Below, piece by piece: positions 1-9,408 of a DNA stretch of 64,000 bases. Source of the stretch: Scytonema hofmannii PCC 7110. Lineage in GTDB: Bacteria > Cyanobacteriota > Cyanobacteriia > Cyanobacteriales > Nostocaceae. The notes under the pieces were generated by a model, which did not search any database, had not been told where the DNA came from, and worked only from the letters and a program-made list of their open reading frames with translations. Each line of letters begins with the position of its first letter. Position 1 is the first letter of the stretch. A program made the translations under genes and the position numbers. Where the stretch lies: the NCBI RefSeq assembly GCF_000346485.2, contig NZ_KQ976354.1, positions 1,551,719 through 1,615,718 on the forward strand, in the 5' to 3' direction.

Positions 1-6
1 ATCGAA

Positions 7-2037
7 TTACGTGTTCACTAAGGAAGAATCAGAGTGATAAGAGTAAGGCTTCTTCTTACTTTCCACTGCATTCACAACTAAACCTAAAATTTCAACATTA
101 TGTTGAGAGAGTTGTGCAAAGCTTTCATTTACAGAGTTTTTGTAGCTGCTATCGGGACGGACAACAAACAGAACGTTGGAAATAAGAGTAGCCATCAAAG
201 CTGTTTCACTCGTTAGACTAACGGGCGCACTGTCAACGATAACGTAATCGTAATTTCCTCTAGCCTCACAAGCTGTTAATGCTTGTTCAAAGCGTCCTCG
301 TTTGATAGTTTCTACAATTTTGCCTCGTTTGGGTAAAGTTGGCAGTAAATCCAGGTTTGGTTGTATCGATCTTTGCAATTGCTCTATTGTGGAATCTTCG
401 GCGTAACCCAAACTGCGGCTGAGTTCTGCACTCCGAAAATCCCCATCCACTAGCAGCACTCGAAAGCCTAAATCTACTAAACCGTAAGCTAACCCTATGG
501 CAACTGTTGTTTTCCCTTCTCCTTGAGTAGCGCTTGTGACTAATAATCTACGATTATTGAGAGGTTGTAAGCTGATAGCAGAAGCAAGGCGTTGAAATTC
601 AACTTCTGAAACAGAAGTCATTTCAATTTTCGGATCTGAATGCTTGATCCGAGGAATACTTTGCACGATCGCAAATTTTTGACCTTGTAAATCTTTGAGA
701 TTTAACAGAGGGTTGCGGCTTTCCAGGAATAATACCAAAGCTATGCTACCGATAATAGATGCTAGCAAAGCATTGACTGCCATTAAGAGAAACTTTGGAC
801 TGACAGGTTTAGGATCGACTTGTGGCGCATCAAGAACCTGTATATTTGGGTAAGCATCAAAAGCGTCAATGTTACTTTGTTGTATCTGGGCAATTAAGCC
901 TTTATACACACCTTCAGTAACATCCACTTGCCGTTGTAGTTCTACCAGCCTAGCCTGATTTACTGGGAAAGACTTTAAGGTTGTTTGAAGCTGGGTAATT
1001 TGATTGTTAAGTTGTTGTGCTTGTCGCCGTTGTGCTGTAGCTTCGCTTTCAGCAAGAACCTGTTGTTGGATTAAAGCAGCGCGACCTTGTGAATCAGTCG
1101 CCACCGTAGTATCTACTTTTGTACCTGCAGATGTTTGTCTTATATGTTCTTGAATTTTTCGCTGCAATGATTCCCGTTGTGCAAGCAAAGTTTTCACTTC
1201 TGGATGTACGTCAGTAAAAATAGCTTGTTTTTGACGTAAAGACGCTTCTACTTCAGACAATTGTTGTCGGACAAATTGATATTCTTTATTTTCACCTAAA
1301 CCTAAAGAGCGAATTGCTTCATTTGGTGTTAGGCTCAAACGGATTGATAAAGCTTTTGCTCGATTTTCACTTGCCTCAGCCGTAGCTAACACTTGTGCTC
1401 TCACAGTTGTTAGAGTACTAATTGAATCCACAATTCCTTTAGCTTGGTCTTCATTATTAATTAAACCACTAGACTGCTTAAAAATTGTTAGCTTACTTTG
1501 CGCTTGAGCTAACTTTAACTTTGCTTGTTCTAGTTCTATTTGACTGAATTTTTGCCGCGTTCGACTATTCGCTTGTCGCAATTCATTAAGGCGATTTTGA
1601 TACGCTTCTGTTATAGCGATCGCTCTTTGATTGGCTAATTTTGGACTGGAACCACTTACAGTCAGCAACATAATAGTAGACTGCTCCTGAGGTGTGACTT
1701 TAAATAACTGCCTATATCTAGAAATACTATTAAATTTGCCCCTTTCAGGGTCAGAAGCTAAAACTTTCTCTAACAACGTATCGCTCGTTAAAATCGATGC
1801 TTGTACGTTGAGAGGATTGACTTCAGAAGAAAATGCAGAATCTCCATTTCTTAGAGAACCAAGAGTTCCTAAATTGGCATCAAGATTACTTGTTGTTTTT
1901 GGCAGAATTAGCTGTGTTTTAGCTATCCAAACTGGTTTTGCATTAGACACTGCTACTGCTGTAGCCAATACCACAAGAACATTAAAAGCTATTAAAGATT
2001 TCCAGTGTTTAGTTGAAATGGTAACTAATTTGTTCAT
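7..2037 (-). CDS. Wzc-like polysaccharide co-polymerase / BY-kinase
   Basis: Chain-length regulator and tyrosine autokinase of Wzy-dependent exopolysaccharide export, in the inner membrane. The 676-residue protein has an N-terminal membrane segment (about 15-33) and a Wzz-type domain. A long periplasmic coiled coil follows (about 150-400), then a second membrane segment (about 415-437). The cytoplasmic P-loop kinase domain (about 490-660) shows Walker A (ATQGEGKTT), Walker A' (VLLVDGDFR) and Walker B (YVIVDSAP). The tail after the kinase has only two tyrosines (PYSYHSD), a poor version of the Tyr cluster in E. coli Wzc. Domain order and length fit single-chain Wzc/CapAB fusions. It lies 3' of the Wzy-like gene on the same strand with a 137-bp gap, and belongs with the polymerase, flippase and transferases that follow. 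The family call is firm; the substrate is unknown. Confidence 0.9.
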   Translation of the reverse strand: MNKLVTISTKHWKSLIAFNVLVVLATAVAVSNAKPVWIAKTQLILPKTTSNLDANLGTLGSLRNGDSAFSSEVNPLNVQASILTSDTLLEKVLASDPERGKFNSISRYRQLFKVTPQEQSTIMLLTVSGSSPKLANQRAIAITEAYQNRLNELRQANSRTRQKFSQIELEQAKLKLAQAQSKLTIFKQSSGLINNEDQAKGIVDSISTLTTVRAQVLATAEASENRAKALSIRLSLTPNEAIRSLGLGENKEYQFVRQQLSEVEASLRQKQAIFTDVHPEVKTLLAQRESLQRKIQEHIRQTSAGTKVDTTVATDSQGRAALIQQQVLAESEATAQRRQAQQLNNQITQLQTTLKSFPVNQARLVELQRQVDVTEGVYKGLIAQIQQSNIDAFDAYPNIQVLDAPQVDPKPVSPKFLLMAVNALLASIIGSIALVLFLESRNPLLNLKDLQGQKFAIVQSIPRIKHSDPKIEMTSVSEVEFQRLASAISLQPLNNRRLLVTSATQGEGKTTVAIGLAYGLVDLGFRVLLVDGDFRSAELSRSLGYAEDSTIEQLQRSIQPNLDLLPTLPKRGKIVETIKRGRFEQALTACEARGNYDYVIVDSAPVSLTSETALMATLISNVLFVVRPDSSYKNSVNESFAQLSQHNVEILGLVVNAVESKKKPYSYHSDSSLVNT

Positions 2038-2155
2038 AACTATTATTGTTGGTCATTTGTCATTGGTCATTTGTCAAAAATATGGGGATTTATAATGCTT
2101 AAGTGCTGATTTTTATTCGTTCTGGTTTAGGAGAGTGTAGGAGAGCTATTTAATT

Positions 2156-2244
2156 AGACATCTCCAGAAATTAATTATGCATTACCCGAAAGTCTTGGTA
2201 GGGGCGCAAGGCATTGCGCCCTTACATCTTTTCTGGAGATGTCT
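2156..2244. repeat. 89-bp MITE-like element with 15-bp perfect terminal inverted repeats
   Basis: The ends read AGACATCTCCAGAAA (2156-2170) and its exact reverse complement (2230-2244). The core holds a GC-rich palindrome (GGGCGCAAGGCATTGCGCCC). It contains no ORF of its own. It overlaps the 3' end of the Wzy-like gene, so the last residues of that protein are read from the element. Confidence 0.65.
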
Positions 2245-3581
2245 ATTGAGTATTTTTTTGATAATTGCTCCCATGAAGACAAAGAATTATGTTGTGTTTC
2301 TGCAAGAATTGCACCCAGCCAAATAAAGAAGTACCAGAAATAAACGGTCATCCAAGTCAATGTTGTTGCTTGGCACAATATATACAAAACTACTAAACTA
2401 GCAAATGCTAAAGAACAGATTTTATTACCTTGTAAAGCAGGTTGCCAAAAGCTCCACAAAGTTAATGCTAAAGCAGCGATAAAGAAGATGAAACCAATAG
2501 TTCCGTGTAAATACAAGACTTGCGAGTAAGATGAAAAAGTCCCTAGAGGAAGTTCAAAGGCTCCATTTCCCCAGGTCACCGTCCTTTCAACAATTCCCCA
2601 TCCTATCCAAGGGGACTCTTTCCAAGCCTCTATTGTAGCTTCGATAACATACTCACGATCTTTTGATGAATCAGCACGAGCGCTATTGAAAGTTTCCAGT
2701 GGTTTAGTCAGTAATTCAGTTAAGGTCATCCCTACAAGACCGCAGATAAAAGAAATAAATGATGTCGCCCACAAAGAACTTTGCCGAACCAACCCACTTC
2801 GGAAGCCGTTCATAATCAGAAATGATAGAGGAAAGCAAATCCACGCCAAACGACTCTGGGATATGATGAGCGTTGCTAAAGACCCTGCGATCGCAAATTT
2901 CCGCAAGCGACGGTCTGTTTCACTGTAGGAAACTAAAAAACTCATAAGAGCACAAACCCCCAAAATAGGAGGGTCTGGAGTATAAAGCCCTGTTCTTGCT
3001 AACGGGATGCCGAAGAAAGGCTGAATAATAGCAAACCCAACCATTAAGCTCATTTTGTCACCAGGAATGACACGCGCTAACGGTGGCAAAAAAGGAAGTT
3101 GTGGACCTACAGCAATCAATATGAGCAGTTGAATGCCAAGAGTTATTAAGAAACAAGCTGCCATCCAAGCTACAGCCCGTGTCACCACCTGTACTCTAAT
3201 TCGATGCCAAAAGGGTAATGTAAGACAACTAAAGATCAGAAAGTAGCCTTTAAACAGGGTGACTAAGGTAGCAGCAGTCTTCATGACCTCAAAGTTTATC
3301 TGGGATAGACCCTGGATACTAGTCCAAAGTGCTACCAAGACCATACCTAACCAAGCCCAGTTACACAAAGGCATTGAGCGTTTAATCAGTTTATCTAGTT
3401 CAAAATTAGTTGCTAACAATATAGTTGCAACTGTTGGGTATAAAAGAGTCTGCAAGCCTAACAACCACCAAATAGGTGTGAGTACAATAGTCCAATACAG
3501 TACCCGTTCTGCAAATGACAGGTTATCTAATTTGAAATTGGTCTGTAGGGGCTTTGGTTTGCTAGAAGAAAGATTAAACAT
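2175..3581 (-). CDS. O-antigen ligase / Wzy-type polymerase-like membrane protein
   Basis: Probable polymerase or ligase of the exopolysaccharide locus, joining lipid-linked repeat units on the periplasmic face of the inner membrane. The 468-residue protein has about ten to eleven hydrophobic helices and the long loop typical of the Wzy_C family (about 290-340, with RADSSKDREYVIEATIEAW followed by PWIGWG). Sequence conservation in this family is low, so the call rests on topology, the WxGWG-like motif and context: Wzc lies downstream and glycosyltransferases and a flippase are nearby. The final 22 or so residues (KDVRAQCLAPLPRLSGNA) are encoded by a MITE-like repeat rather than by family sequence, so the C-terminus appears replaced. 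Whether it remains functional is not visible. Confidence 0.75.
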   Translation of the reverse strand: MFNLSSSKPKPLQTNFKLDNLSFAERVLYWTIVLTPIWWLLGLQTLLYPTVATILLATNFELDKLIKRSMPLCNWAWLGMVLVALWTSIQGLSQINFEVMKTAATLVTLFKGYFLIFSCLTLPFWHRIRVQVVTRAVAWMAACFLITLGIQLLILIAVGPQLPFLPPLARVIPGDKMSLMVGFAIIQPFFGIPLARTGLYTPDPPILGVCALMSFLVSYSETDRRLRKFAIAGSLATLIISQSRLAWICFPLSFLIMNGFRSGLVRQSSLWATSFISFICGLVGMTLTELLTKPLETFNSARADSSKDREYVIEATIEAWKESPWIGWGIVERTVTWGNGAFELPLGTFSSYSQVLYLHGTIGFIFFIAALALTLWSFWQPALQGNKICSLAFASLVVLYILCQATTLTWMTVYFWYFFIWLGAILAETQHNSLSSWEQLSKKYSIDISRKDVRAQCLAPLPRLSGNA

Positions 3582-3645
3582 TCAAAGTTTCCAATGTGAA
3601 ATAGGCAGGGACTACAACACTAACTTTAGACAGAAGAGCTATTGA

Positions 3646-4473
3646 AAAACCTTGAGATAGATGCATTCCTAAAAATTATAAATTTGACTCCTTTCTCAAG
3701 CTTTGATTGTGGTGGATTTACTTAACAACAGTTATGACACACATATTGTGAAAAAATCTTGCGGAAAACAATCTAAGTATTTTTATTTTTGATGAAGCTT
3801 AATTGTTCATAGAGCTATGATTCGGGTTTTATTTGGTGCAGAACATAATTTTATCATTTTATTCTTAACTTCTAGACCTCTTTGTGTAAAGCCTTTATCA
3901 AAGATAATACGTATTTCTTTTCAATTTGACCAAGCATTGTTAAACTGTATTTTACAAATCTTCGTTGTTTTTTAAAATTGTAGTTTGTCATCCGTAAGAT
4001 TACGGTTTTTGACTGCTAAGAAGATGAAAAAGCCCTCACCCCCAACCCCCTCTCCCAACGGGAGAGGGGGCTTGTTAATCGATAAATGTGTATTCTTATA
4101 AGCGCAACAGCTTATTTACTCCTCTTTTGTCCCAATATTACTTATTTTAATAAACCGCAAAGACGCTAAGGACACGAAGAAAGAGGAAAAGAAGACAGAT
4201 AATATGACGTTCGTTTGATTAAGTAGCTATCATGTACTTCTAAACACCAGAAAAGATGAAAATGGCAACGGGCATTGGATTTTTCTCCAACCCCTATTTT
4301 TAAGCTAGCCCACAGTCACCTTAACACGGGGAGCGGAAAATAATGAGACATTCTGAATCTGTTTTCGTTAATAAATATAAAATCTTTTGAGAATCTTACG
4401 TAAAATATCGAGTTGACTCCGTTATTTTCTATAAATGCTTAATTTTTACGCTCCTATAATGTAATGCCAAATT
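3646..4473. other. Long intergenic region with interspersed repeats
   Basis: This is an AT-rich divergent region between the Wzy-like gene (minus) and a secreted-protein gene (plus). Recognisable content is a hairpin repeat at 4031-4071 (AGCCCTCACCCCC... closing with GGGAGAGGGGGCT) and a copy of the CCGCAAAGACGCTAAGGACA repeat at about 4151-4186. A second, inverted copy of the latter lies at about 6530-6562. I see no convincing ORF or RNA gene. Promoters for both flanking genes should be here but I cannot fix them. Confidence 0.5.
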
Positions 4474-4836
4474 ATGAACTTCAAAGTTTTACTCTGTAGC
4501 AGTGTCATAACAATTAATGCTTTAGCTATTTTGCCAGTCTATGCTCAACAGCTAACTCCACAACAAGCCCAGATTGCACGGGAACGACTAAGGTGTATCA
4601 TGCTGGGTCAGGGTGGGGATCTCAGTGAGCCTTTATCTGGTGAATTGCAATATTTACAACTAAGAAGGTTAAATCCACAACTAGCAGACAGGTGCCGTAA
4701 TCTCTTGAAGGGTATTTTTCCTGGACAGTACCTTCCTAATAGAACGAGAAGACCTGTCGTGAACCCATTTCCTCCTGGGTCACTCATCAAGGAACAGAAC
4801 GTCCCACTTATTAATTCTACTCCTGCAACTCGTTGA
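4474..4836 (+). CDS. Small secreted protein, function unknown
   Basis: A 120-residue protein starting with a clear Sec signal peptide: Lys at position 4, a hydrophobic stretch to about residue 22, and cleavage expected after VYA (about 24/25). The mature part has two cysteines (CIMLGQGG and CRNLLKG), which could form a disulfide, and a proline-rich tail. I recognise no family. It stands alone with long intergenic regions on both sides and opposite in strand to the exopolysaccharide genes. It could be a small periplasmic or exported protein linked to the envelope locus, but only position supports that. Confidence 0.55.
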   Translation: MNFKVLLCSSVITINALAILPVYAQQLTPQQAQIARERLRCIMLGQGGDLSEPLSGELQYLQLRRLNPQLADRCRNLLKGIFPGQYLPNRTRRPVVNPFPPGSLIKEQNVPLINSTPATR

Positions 4837-4950
4837 CTGGTGTGGAGCGGACATTTTCATCTAGAGTGAAATTCGCACAGTTTTAACTAGTAGTACAATC
4901 CACAGCCTATCATTTATCCTAAAGCGCCGATACGTATTCAAAAAGGAGGC

Positions 4951-5020
4951 AAAAAACCCGGTTTCTCTCTCCTGCAAAGCTTGATATCTCGTAGGCTCAA
5001 CTCGAAGAAACCGGGTTTTT
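4951..5020. repeat. Hairpin repeat, AACCCGGTTTCT family, full copy 1
   Basis: Inverted repeat AAAAACCCGGTTTCT ... AGAAACCGGGTTTTT around a centre containing AAGCTTGATATC. Two further full-length copies are at 20067-20136 (inverted) and 35984-36054. Short loopless relatives are at 6612-6645 and 7819-7852. Similarity between full copies extends outside the stem (GTACCGATGCT on the right of this copy). Confidence 0.75.
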
Positions 5021-5270
5021 GTGATTTCTGTACCGATGCTCTATAAGAATCGTACTTGATTCTTGCTCAGTATACTGAGAACTAAACCTTTGAATGGTAA
5101 GTTCTTCACTCATTTGGTTTTTCAAAAATCAAATAATACTCCTATAGATTGTGCTCTGTTTGTTAATTTATTGATGAAATAATTAATATGCTCAGTAGTT
5201 GACCAGATTTGTGTTGTAGTACAATGCATCTAGCAAAAAAACCTAGACCTAATAATTAATTAATAACAAT

Positions 5271-6272
5271 GTGAAAAAAATCCTGATTTTGTCAGCCAAT
5301 CCCACAAATACAAATAGGTTACGTTTGGATGAGGAAGTGCGTGAAATCCAGGCAGCGCTAGAGCGGGCTAGAAGGAGAGACCAGTTTGAAGTCATTACAC
5401 GCTGGGCAGTACGTCCAAACGATTTGCGACGTGCATTATTAGATTGTAACCCGCAGATTGTTCATTTTTCTGGACATGGAGCAGGCGCTCAAGGATTAGC
5501 TCTCGAAGACGACTCAGGGGCAATACAGCTTGTGAGTTCACAAGCGTTAACACAACTATTTAAGCTGTGCAAAGGTACAATTGAGTGTGTTTTACTGAAT
5601 GCCTGCTATTCACAGGAGCAAGCTGAAACAATTCTTCAGCATATTGACTGTGTGATTGGCATGAAGAAGGAGATCGGAGATAGAGCCGCAATCACCTTTG
5701 CAATAGGATTTTACGACGCTCTGGGGTATGGAAGGTCGCTCAAGGATGCCTATCAATTTGGTTGTAATGCGATTGATTTAAGTAACATTCCAGAGTCACT
5801 GACACCAGTACTTAGAATGAGGGAGAGAGAAATACGAAGTAGTCAAATAATAAATTGGCTACCAGAATTTATCCTCTCATCTATTCACCTTTCTAGCAAG
5901 AAGAATATTTTACTTTCGGCTGGTTTGTTCGCAATAATGATACTTTGGGGTGCGGGTTGCTATGCCCCTGGAGAGCCATTCCTTCGATTAGGACTAGGTA
6001 TTGGTTTAAGTTACTACTTTCTTAATCTCAAAAGAACACGTTTTGTGCAGATTAGAAACCTCATCCTAGCAGCCGCGATCGCAGGCTTGATATTAGGTCT
6101 GTCCTACAGTCTATGGATAACGCCACCATCTAGCGGCGGTACTCCTCTTATAAATTCACAAGCAACTCAATGTCCTAAGACAGAAAGTGTAGTGACCTCA
6201 ATTATTCTTTTTGTCTTTTGGCTAGTGACTAATTTTTTTGGTATAGTTACATTCCTTCAGTTTTATAAATGA
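5271..6272 (+). CDS. CHAT-type (caspase-like) peptidase domain fused to four membrane helices
   Basis: Putative membrane-anchored caspase-fold peptidase. Residues 1-190 resemble a CHAT/caspase-HetF domain: an opening MKKILILSANP strand, a histidine motif VHFSGHG (His69), and a cysteine motif LLNACYS (Cys112) after two hydrophobic strands. His and Cys are the expected catalytic dyad. Residues about 210-332 form four hydrophobic helices, so the enzyme domain sits at the cytoplasmic N-terminus. The start is GTG, chosen because it opens directly into the first strand; no strong ribosome binding site is seen. The gene is alone, followed 3' by an xisI relic. CHAT domains occur in cyanobacterial signalling and in abortive-infection-type defence, so a stress or defence role is an inference. 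The substrate is unknown. Confidence 0.75.
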   Translation: MKKILILSANPTNTNRLRLDEEVREIQAALERARRRDQFEVITRWAVRPNDLRRALLDCNPQIVHFSGHGAGAQGLALEDDSGAIQLVSSQALTQLFKLCKGTIECVLLNACYSQEQAETILQHIDCVIGMKKEIGDRAAITFAIGFYDALGYGRSLKDAYQFGCNAIDLSNIPESLTPVLRMREREIRSSQIINWLPEFILSSIHLSSKKNILLSAGLFAIMILWGAGCYAPGEPFLRLGLGIGLSYYFLNLKRTRFVQIRNLILAAAIAGLILGLSYSLWITPPSSGGTPLINSQATQCPKTESVVTSIILFVFWLVTNFFGIVTFLQFYK

Positions 6273-6309
6273 AAGTACTTATACAGGTTTTTTCCATGAA
6301 GAAGATTAG

Positions 6310-6423
6310 ACAGAGGAAGGAATTGCTAACGCTTTGGTAAAAGCAGGTGTTCTTAAAACTAATATTGTGCTAGCTTTTCATCCTCCTCAAGTGCGGACTA
6401 ATACTAGTTTTGCCGTTGCTTAA
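6310..6423 (+). pseudogene. C-terminal relic of an XisI-family (fdxN element excision factor) gene
   Basis: An open stretch of 37 codons after an in-frame TAG reads [20 protein letters not shown] followed by [17 protein letters not shown]. This matches the conserved end of XisI proteins (IVLGFHPP...FAVA). The N-terminal two thirds are absent and no xisH partner is next to it. It is a dead fragment. Confidence 0.65.
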
Positions 6424-6529
6424 TAGGATCGCCACAACTGACCTTAGTTCTATTCTTGGCAAGTTGACTTGGGATGAACTGGTGATGTTTTGGTAACTCC
6501 CTTCCCGCTACAAAATTACCGATTTTCTT

Positions 6530-6645
6530 CTCTTTCTTCGTGTCCTTTGCGTCTTTGCGGTTCATTCAGATTAGATAACAATACTGCAAGGGATACGATC
6601 ATTGAGGTGTCAGAACCCCGGTTTCAAGGGAGAAACCGGGGTTCT
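6530..6645. repeat. Two interspersed repeats: inverted CCGCAAAGACG copy and a short AACCCCGGTTTC hairpin
   Basis: 6530-6562 is the reverse complement of the repeat at about 4151-4186 (TTCGTGTCCTTTGCGTCTTT). 6612-6645 is a near-perfect hairpin, AGAACCCCGGTTTC ... GAAACCGGGGTTCT. It could also act as a terminator for one of the convergent flanking genes. Confidence 0.6.
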
Positions 6646-6712
6646 AATTTTCGCTTAGGAGAGTAGGATGCTTTCAGAAAGTTGAATATTTTTTGATTTG
6701 AAAGCTCTATAA

Positions 6713-7771
6713 TTATGCAAATTTTTTCACAGTGGCTAATAGTTTTCTTGTAAAACCGCCTCTGGTGTTTGGATAGAAAATTTGATTTGTAATATTCTCA
6801 GCCATCGAGTTTGGAACCAAGAACATGAGTACAAACCACGAAGCTAAGACTAATTTTCGCGACCAATGATAATCACAATAGACTAAAGAAACAATTAATC
6901 CTTGCCAACACAGATTTAATAAACTATCTGTCAGAGGATAGTTCTGGCGATCTAACTTCAACACTATGATTCGATTCATCATATGCAGTAAATCCCTTGA
7001 TTCTACATAAGAAATATCAAGAGAATATAAAGCCCGTGCCAATTCTCGTTTTTTTGCATGTACTTTGGCGGCTCCAATAAGTTGGCGTCTGAGCTTAGTT
7101 AAATTAATCTTGGTAGTGCGAAAATTATTTTTGCCATGGACTCTATAAAATCCACCTATTTCATCTAACGAGACGACTGTGCCAAACATAACACTTAAGT
7201 TATTTAAATAACGGTCAGCAGATATGCGGTACACATCTTCTGGCATAGGTAACAGTTGTCGAAGCATAGTTGCTTTAAATGCATTTCCACTTGTTGGGGG
7301 CCAAGTATAACTCCCAAATTTAAATATTTGTGGTTTTAAATCTCCATTAGGCATTTTGCAACTACTTAATGGTACGATTTCTCCCGTAGGTTGGCTGTTG
7401 ACATCAATGACTTGTAACCTGTATTGAACCTTGACAACATTTTGGTTTGCTTGAAAAGCTAATACCACCTTCTCAACAATATCAGGTAAGAGTACATCAT
7501 CACTATCTAGAAAAATAATGATTTCTCCCTTGGCGATCGCAAACCCTGCATTAAAAGCTGAGGCTTGTCCACCATTCGCTTTTAAAACAGGAATGACTTT
7601 ATCTTGATAGCTGTTAATAATTTCTGCCGATCTATCTGTAGAACCATCATCTACTATGATAACTTCAATATTAGGATATGTTTGGTTCAAGCTACTTTCA
7701 ATAGCCTCTGATAAAAACATATCGTAGTTGTAATTATTGATTAAAATACTAACTAAAGGTTGCTTTTTCAC
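6713..7771 (-). CDS. GT2-family glycosyltransferase
   Basis: Transfers a sugar from a nucleotide donor to a lipid-linked exopolysaccharide intermediate on the cytoplasmic side of the membrane. A 352-residue GT-A protein. The N-terminus has the family opening VSILINNYNY, then a nucleotide-binding IIVDDGSTD (about residues 38-46), and the metal-binding D-x-D as FLDSDD (about 90). Hydrophobic stretches near the C-terminus may be membrane-associated. The start codon opens nine residues before the first beta strand, normal for the family. It is in the minus-strand exopolysaccharide run, downstream of the flippase gene. Donor and acceptor cannot be read from sequence. Confidence 0.9.
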   Translation of the reverse strand: MKKQPLVSILINNYNYDMFLSEAIESSLNQTYPNIEVIIVDDGSTDRSAEIINSYQDKVIPVLKANGGQASAFNAGFAIAKGEIIIFLDSDDVLLPDIVEKVVLAFQANQNVVKVQYRLQVIDVNSQPTGEIVPLSSCKMPNGDLKPQIFKFGSYTWPPTSGNAFKATMLRQLLPMPEDVYRISADRYLNNLSVMFGTVVSLDEIGGFYRVHGKNNFRTTKINLTKLRRQLIGAAKVHAKKRELARALYSLDISYVESRDLLHMMNRIIVLKLDRQNYPLTDSLLNLCWQGLIVSLVYCDYHWSRKLVLASWFVLMFLVPNSMAENITNQIFYPNTRGGFTRKLLATVKKFA

Positions 7772-7818
7772 AATGACACCTCGATGTAGGTTTTGAGAAA
7801 AGGTTATTCATGCTTTTC

Positions 7819-7852
7819 AGAAACCCGGTAACTTCTGCGAAACCGGGTTTCT
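7819..7852. repeat. Short AACCCGGTTTC-family hairpin
   Basis: AGAAACCCGG ... CCGGGTTTCT with a short loop. It is a loop-reduced relative of the repeat at 4951-5020. It sits between the GT2 gene and the flippase gene. Confidence 0.6.
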
Positions 7853-7905
7853 ATTCCGGTTTATTTGAAATCTATATGCTAGTTAACGAGTCACTACACA
7901 GTTTT

Positions 7906-9345
7906 TTATCGCTCGCTCCGTCTTTTATTTAATCGTTGAACAAGCTTACTAGCAAAACCTTGATAAGTTAAAAACTGTTTGTGAGCCACAAATCTTACCA
8001 AAATACCATAACTGACAAGAAAGACAAATGGCTGGAAAAGTGCGGGAGCGCTTAAAGAAAACACAATAGCTAATAATGCGATCGCACTTGGTAAAAAGCA
8101 AGGAATTAAAAACTGCTTCAATTGCCAGTCCATAGCTCTACAACCTATCCACCAACTGTAGAGAGTCCAAAAAATTCCTAACACCAGAGCAACGGCGATA
8201 CTGACCCCAATAATTCCTCCGTAACAAGCACCAATTATAAAACTCAAAATGGCTATTGGTGCTATTTGAAGGTTAATTTTAGCATTAAGCCCTGGTTTGC
8301 CTTTTGCAGATAGCATAAAGAACAGAGCAACGTTAATGAGACGAAAGTAGGCAAAAATGAGTAACCAAGGAATGACAGAAGAAGAAGCAATCCATTTAGT
8401 TCCAAATATCAGAGAAATTGTATGCTGGTCAATGACTAAAAAGAATAAGGCATAAATAGGAGCAGTAAGGAAACCGATTTGTTCAACAACTTTCAGTAGA
8501 GCGTTTTCTTGATGGCGATCGCTAGGTAATTGAGCAAAGGTTGACATACCAACTTGACTAAATGCTTGATTGAGTATTGAGTTGAGCGCCATCGTCAATT
8601 GGTAAGCAAAGTTGTAAAAGCCTAAATTAGTATTCCCTAAAAGTTTAGCAATGATGAAGTTGTCACAGTTAGCATTGAAATAAAAACCTAAGCTAGAGCC
8701 TGTACCTCCAAGACAGTAAGACAAGACCTCTCCTCTGATGTCTGGATCGATCTGTAATTGAAATTTATGCTTGACATGACGTTGAGTTAGAACGCATAGC
8801 GTCAACCAAAAAGCCGTATCTCCAATAACAAATGACCAGTAACTCAAACCAACGAATGCACAAAAGGCTGTAGAGAAGACCCGAACCATTGAAGCTATTA
8901 AGTTTGCGTTGGCGAGTTCTCGATACAGCATTCTTCTAGTCATGATACCTATGTAAATTGACTGAACAGAAGCTAATATCAAGTTAAATGCAAACCCAAT
9001 GAGTATCCCAACCAAGTTTGGCTCGCCGAAAAAACTAGCGATCGCGGGGGATGCTGCAACCATTCCCAAAGCCAAAACTAACCCAATGCTTAAACCAAGG
9101 GTGTAAGCTGTATTAACATAACGCTTGTCTTCAATACCTTTATAGACAAGAAACGATCCTGCTGAATCTTGAGAAACAAACAGATTTACAAAAGCCCAAA
9201 AAATGTAGGCAATGCCAATTACGCCAAATTCAGACGGGAGTAACAGTCTTGCTAGCATGAGGTTGCTGAACAAGGATAGCATACGTGTTGCGATCGCTCC
9301 GTATGTTGCCCAAAACCCATTTTTGATAACTGAAGAAAGGTTCAT
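7906..9345 (-). CDS. Wzx-type polysaccharide flippase (MOP/PST family)
   Basis: Moves lipid-linked oligosaccharide units across the inner membrane for Wzy polymerisation. The 479-residue protein has about 12-14 hydrophobic helices. Its start (MNLSSVIKNGFWATYGAIAT) is typical of polysaccharide-transport MOP proteins, which begin with a short amphipathic helix and then GxxW and RxxSLxxNLxLARLLxPxEFG (here RMLSLFSNLMLARLLLPSEF). The basic C-terminus (RLNKRRSER) is cytosolic. The gene lies between two glycosyltransferase genes on the same strand. Family and role are well supported by topology, N-terminal motif and context; the transported unit is unknown. Confidence 0.88.
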   Translation of the reverse strand: MNLSSVIKNGFWATYGAIATRMLSLFSNLMLARLLLPSEFGVIGIAYIFWAFVNLFVSQDSAGSFLVYKGIEDKRYVNTAYTLGLSIGLVLALGMVAASPAIASFFGEPNLVGILIGFAFNLILASVQSIYIGIMTRRMLYRELANANLIASMVRVFSTAFCAFVGLSYWSFVIGDTAFWLTLCVLTQRHVKHKFQLQIDPDIRGEVLSYCLGGTGSSLGFYFNANCDNFIIAKLLGNTNLGFYNFAYQLTMALNSILNQAFSQVGMSTFAQLPSDRHQENALLKVVEQIGFLTAPIYALFFLVIDQHTISLIFGTKWIASSSVIPWLLIFAYFRLINVALFFMLSAKGKPGLNAKINLQIAPIAILSFIIGACYGGIIGVSIAVALVLGIFWTLYSWWIGCRAMDWQLKQFLIPCFLPSAIALLAIVFSLSAPALFQPFVFLVSYGILVRFVAHKQFLTYQGFASKLVQRLNKRRSER

Positions 9346-9372
9346 GAGGTAAATTCTGAGGAGATCTGGTTA

Positions 9373-9403
9373 GCTCCCCAACTTCTTAGAGAAGTCGGGG
9401 ATC
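9373..9403. repeat. GATCCCCGACTTCT-family hairpin, copy 1
   Basis: GCTCCCCAACTTCT then AGAAGTCGGGGATC. Near-identical hairpins lie at 18940-18970 and 48013-48043. Its position between two same-strand genes could also let it attenuate read-through. Confidence 0.7.
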
Positions 9404-9408
9404 TTTAT

